Assembly (NCBI RefSeq): GCF_002205845.1
Contig: NZ_NISI01000001.1
Location: 620,001 to 684,000 of the forward strand
DNA: 64,000 nucleotides
Reading direction: 5' to 3'
Source: Roseateles puraquae
Lineage (GTDB): Bacteria > Pseudomonadota > Gammaproteobacteria > Burkholderiales > Burkholderiaceae_C
The translations under genes were made by a program, and so were the position numbers. The notes beneath the pieces were generated by a model that was not told the origin of the DNA, ran no database searches, and saw only the letters and a program-made list of their open reading frames with translations. Shown piece after piece: positions 62,692 through 64,000 of this stretch (positions within the stretch are counted from its first letter, which is position 1; each line of letters begins with the position of its first letter).

Positions 62692-63635
62692 ACGTCTTCG
62701 TCGTCATCGTCACCTTCAACGGCGCCGCGTGGATCCGCGGCGCCCTGCAGTCGCTGCGGGACAGCGTGCACCCGTGCACGGCCGTGGTGATCGACAACGC
62801 CTCCAGCGATGACACGGTCGAGATCATCCGGCGCGAGTTCCCTGAAACCGTGCTGCGCGAGGCGGGCGGTAATCTGGGTTTCGGCCGCGGCAACAACCTG
62901 GGCATCGCCCACGCCTTGCAGCACGGCGCTGACGCGATCTTCCTGCTCAACCAGGACGCCTACGTCACCCCGCAGGCCATCGGCTTGATGGTGGATTTTC
63001 TGGAATGCGGGGCTGGCCACGAGATCGTGTCCCCCCTGCACTGCAGCCCCGACCTGACCCGCGTCGATCCGCAAACCCAGCAGGGTTATCTGCAGCGCTA
63101 CGCTGCCGCGTATCTCTCCGATGCCTGCCTCGGCCAGGTCAAACCGCACTACACCATCCGCGGCATCAACGCGGCCGCCTGGATGATGCGCGCCGACGTG
63201 TTCCGCCGGGTCGGCGGCTTCGACCCGCTCTATTTCATGTATGGCGAGGACGACGACCTGATCGAACGATTCGCGCACCATGGCATCCGCACCGCCCTGC
63301 TGCCGCAGGCGCGCATCGTGCATCTGCGGGCCAAGGCGCCGCGGCCCGCGCAGACGTGGTGGCAAACCACCCGCGCGCGCAGCGAACGGTATCGCTCAGG
63401 CCTGCTGGTCGACTTGAAGCAACCTCGCGCCCGGTTGCCCGGCCGCCTGGCGCGCCTGGTGGCTGACGGCGTCATCCGCCCATTTGCCAATCTGCTGAGC
63501 TCCCATGACGTGCAAGCGTTGGTGGCCCATCTGTGGGCAACCGCGCGCGTGCTGACGGAGCTGCCGAGAATCCAGCGCCACGCTCGCCTGTGCGCCACCC
63601 CGGGCCCGCACTTCCTGGATTCACCATCGCCATGA
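62688..63635 (+). CDS. Family 2 glycosyltransferase, rhamnosyltransferase-like
   Basis: 315 residues. FVVIVTFNGAAWIRGALQS, DNASSDDTVEII, GNLGFGRGNNLG and the metal-site LLNQDAYV (N88-Q89-D90), then FYMYGEDDDL-type YFMYGEDDDLIER. The N-Q-D triad and GNxGF-GxGNN pattern match rhamnosyltransferase-like GT2 enzymes. The C-terminus is basic and Arg-rich. It starts inside the flippase stop and its stop overlaps the next gene start (ATGA). Confidence 0.93.
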   Translation: MNVFVVIVTFNGAAWIRGALQSLRDSVHPCTAVVIDNASSDDTVEIIRREFPETVLREAGGNLGFGRGNNLGIAHALQHGADAIFLLNQDAYVTPQAIGLMVDFLECGAGHEIVSPLHCSPDLTRVDPQTQQGYLQRYAAAYLSDACLGQVKPHYTIRGINAAAWMMRADVFRRVGGFDPLYFMYGEDDDLIERFAHHGIRTALLPQARIVHLRAKAPRPAQTWWQTTRARSERYRSGLLVDLKQPRARLPGRLARLVADGVIRPFANLLSSHDVQALVAHLWATARVLTELPRIQRHARLCATPGPHFLDSPSP

Positions 63636-64000
63636 GGCAGGCGCCGGACGGCCCGCTGAGTGGCGCTGCTCGGCGCCCGGGGCTGCCGCGCGGACCCGCA
63701 GAACGAGGCCATCCCGCGCCGACGCAAAGCGACACCGCCACGGTTCAGGCGTACGCCCATGTCCGCGACCTGCCTGCCGACGCCCTGGCGTTGCTCGCCG
63801 AGGCGGAGTCACAGCATGTCGAGTTCGGCGCTGACTGGTACGCGAACCTGATCGACACGGTGCAAGCGCAAGCCCCTCGCTCGGCGGAGGTGCGCCTGCA
63901 TGTGCTGCGGCAGGACGGCCAGGTCAAGGCCGTGCTGCCGACCGTGCGGCATGCGCGGCGGCTGGGGCCGGAAGTCGCGTCGCTGTCGAACTTCTACTCC
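63632..64000 (+). CDS. FemAB/CelD-like acyltransferase, cut by the window end
   Basis: The ATG at 63632 overlaps the previous stop, and the frame is open to the last base (123 residues visible). After about 35 poorly conserved Arg/Pro-rich residues the sequence resembles the N-terminal half of CelD-type acyltransferases: DTATVQAYAHVRDLPADALAL, FGADWYANLIDTV and SLSNFYS at the window end. It probably acylates sugar amines of the polysaccharide. The product cannot be judged complete here. Confidence 0.65.
   Translation, partial: MRQAPDGPLSGAARRPGLPRGPAERGHPAPTQSDTATVQAYAHVRDLPADALALLAEAESQHVEFGADWYANLIDTVQAQAPRSAEVRLHVLRQDGQVKAVLPTVRHARRLGPEVASLSNFYS

Noticed and set aside
1-64000. tRNA, rRNA, CRISPR, insertion sequence or prophage genes
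   Set aside because: None seen. No cloverleaf-like conserved tRNA arms, no regularly spaced direct repeats, and no transposase, integrase or phage structural proteins among the translations.

Overview
The window is high-GC DNA with densely packed, often overlapping genes (many ATGA/TGATG junctions). Gene content points to a betaproteobacterium of the order Burkholderiales, probably from the Leptothrix/Rubrivivax/Roseateles-Comamonadaceae neighbourhood. Supporting signs are the dapA-bamC pair, the aat-bpt N-degron pair, a TorF-type outer-membrane protein and exosortase-A-associated polysaccharide genes. No rRNA, tRNA, CRISPR array, insertion sequence or prophage was seen. All assignments were made by reading the sequence and translations; no database search was possible.

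Layout. 1-7 kb: a partial unknown gene, an exported amidohydrolase with a lysine/alanine-rich tail, an MFS transporter coupled to a 41-residue membrane peptide and a methyltransferase, dapA-bamC, and an MBL-fold hydrolase. 7-9.6 kb: a small lipoprotein with a strong terminator, an unknown gene coupled to the ribosomal oxygenase roxA, and a divergent FKBP-type isomerase. 9.6-20.1 kb (minus strand): eleven genes in one direction. A nucleoside ABC importer (binding protein, ATPase, two permeases) is followed by cytidine deaminase, purine nucleoside phosphorylase, deoC and deoA, then trmB, coaBC and dut. Together they import nucleosides and degrade them to bases and sugar phosphates. 20.2-24.4 kb: a MATE exporter divergent from aconitase acnA. 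24.4-31.3 kb: an M35 metalloprotease beside a gene encoding only a relative of its N-terminal domain, an acyltransferase, an M28 peptidase, unknown proteins and a chemoreceptor.

31.4-41.3 kb (minus strand): a potassium-uptake locus ordered small ORF-kdpF-kdpA-kdpB-torF-kdpC-corA-kdpD-kdpE. It differs from the familiar kdpFABCDE order by an outer-membrane TorF protein and a CorA-type channel placed inside the operon. The first ORF's ribosome binding site lies in a perfect hairpin. Upstream are ribE and a stand-alone amtB. 43.5-45.4 kb: an ArsC-like protein and the divergent aat-bpt pair. 45.5-47.5 kb: a large phospholipase resembling eukaryotic cytosolic PLA2.

47.5-64 kb: an exopolysaccharide region of the exosortase-A-associated type. 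It has a PLP decarboxylase and acyl-CoA ligase divergent from an acyl carrier protein, an aminotransferase-like protein, a FemAB-like acyltransferase, two alpha/beta hydrolases and a TPR-like protein. These are followed by glycosyltransferases, a GMC oxidoreductase-epimerase pair, a Wzx-like flippase and a second acyltransferase cut by the window end. No exosortase or polymerase gene lies inside the window, so the cluster probably continues to the right.
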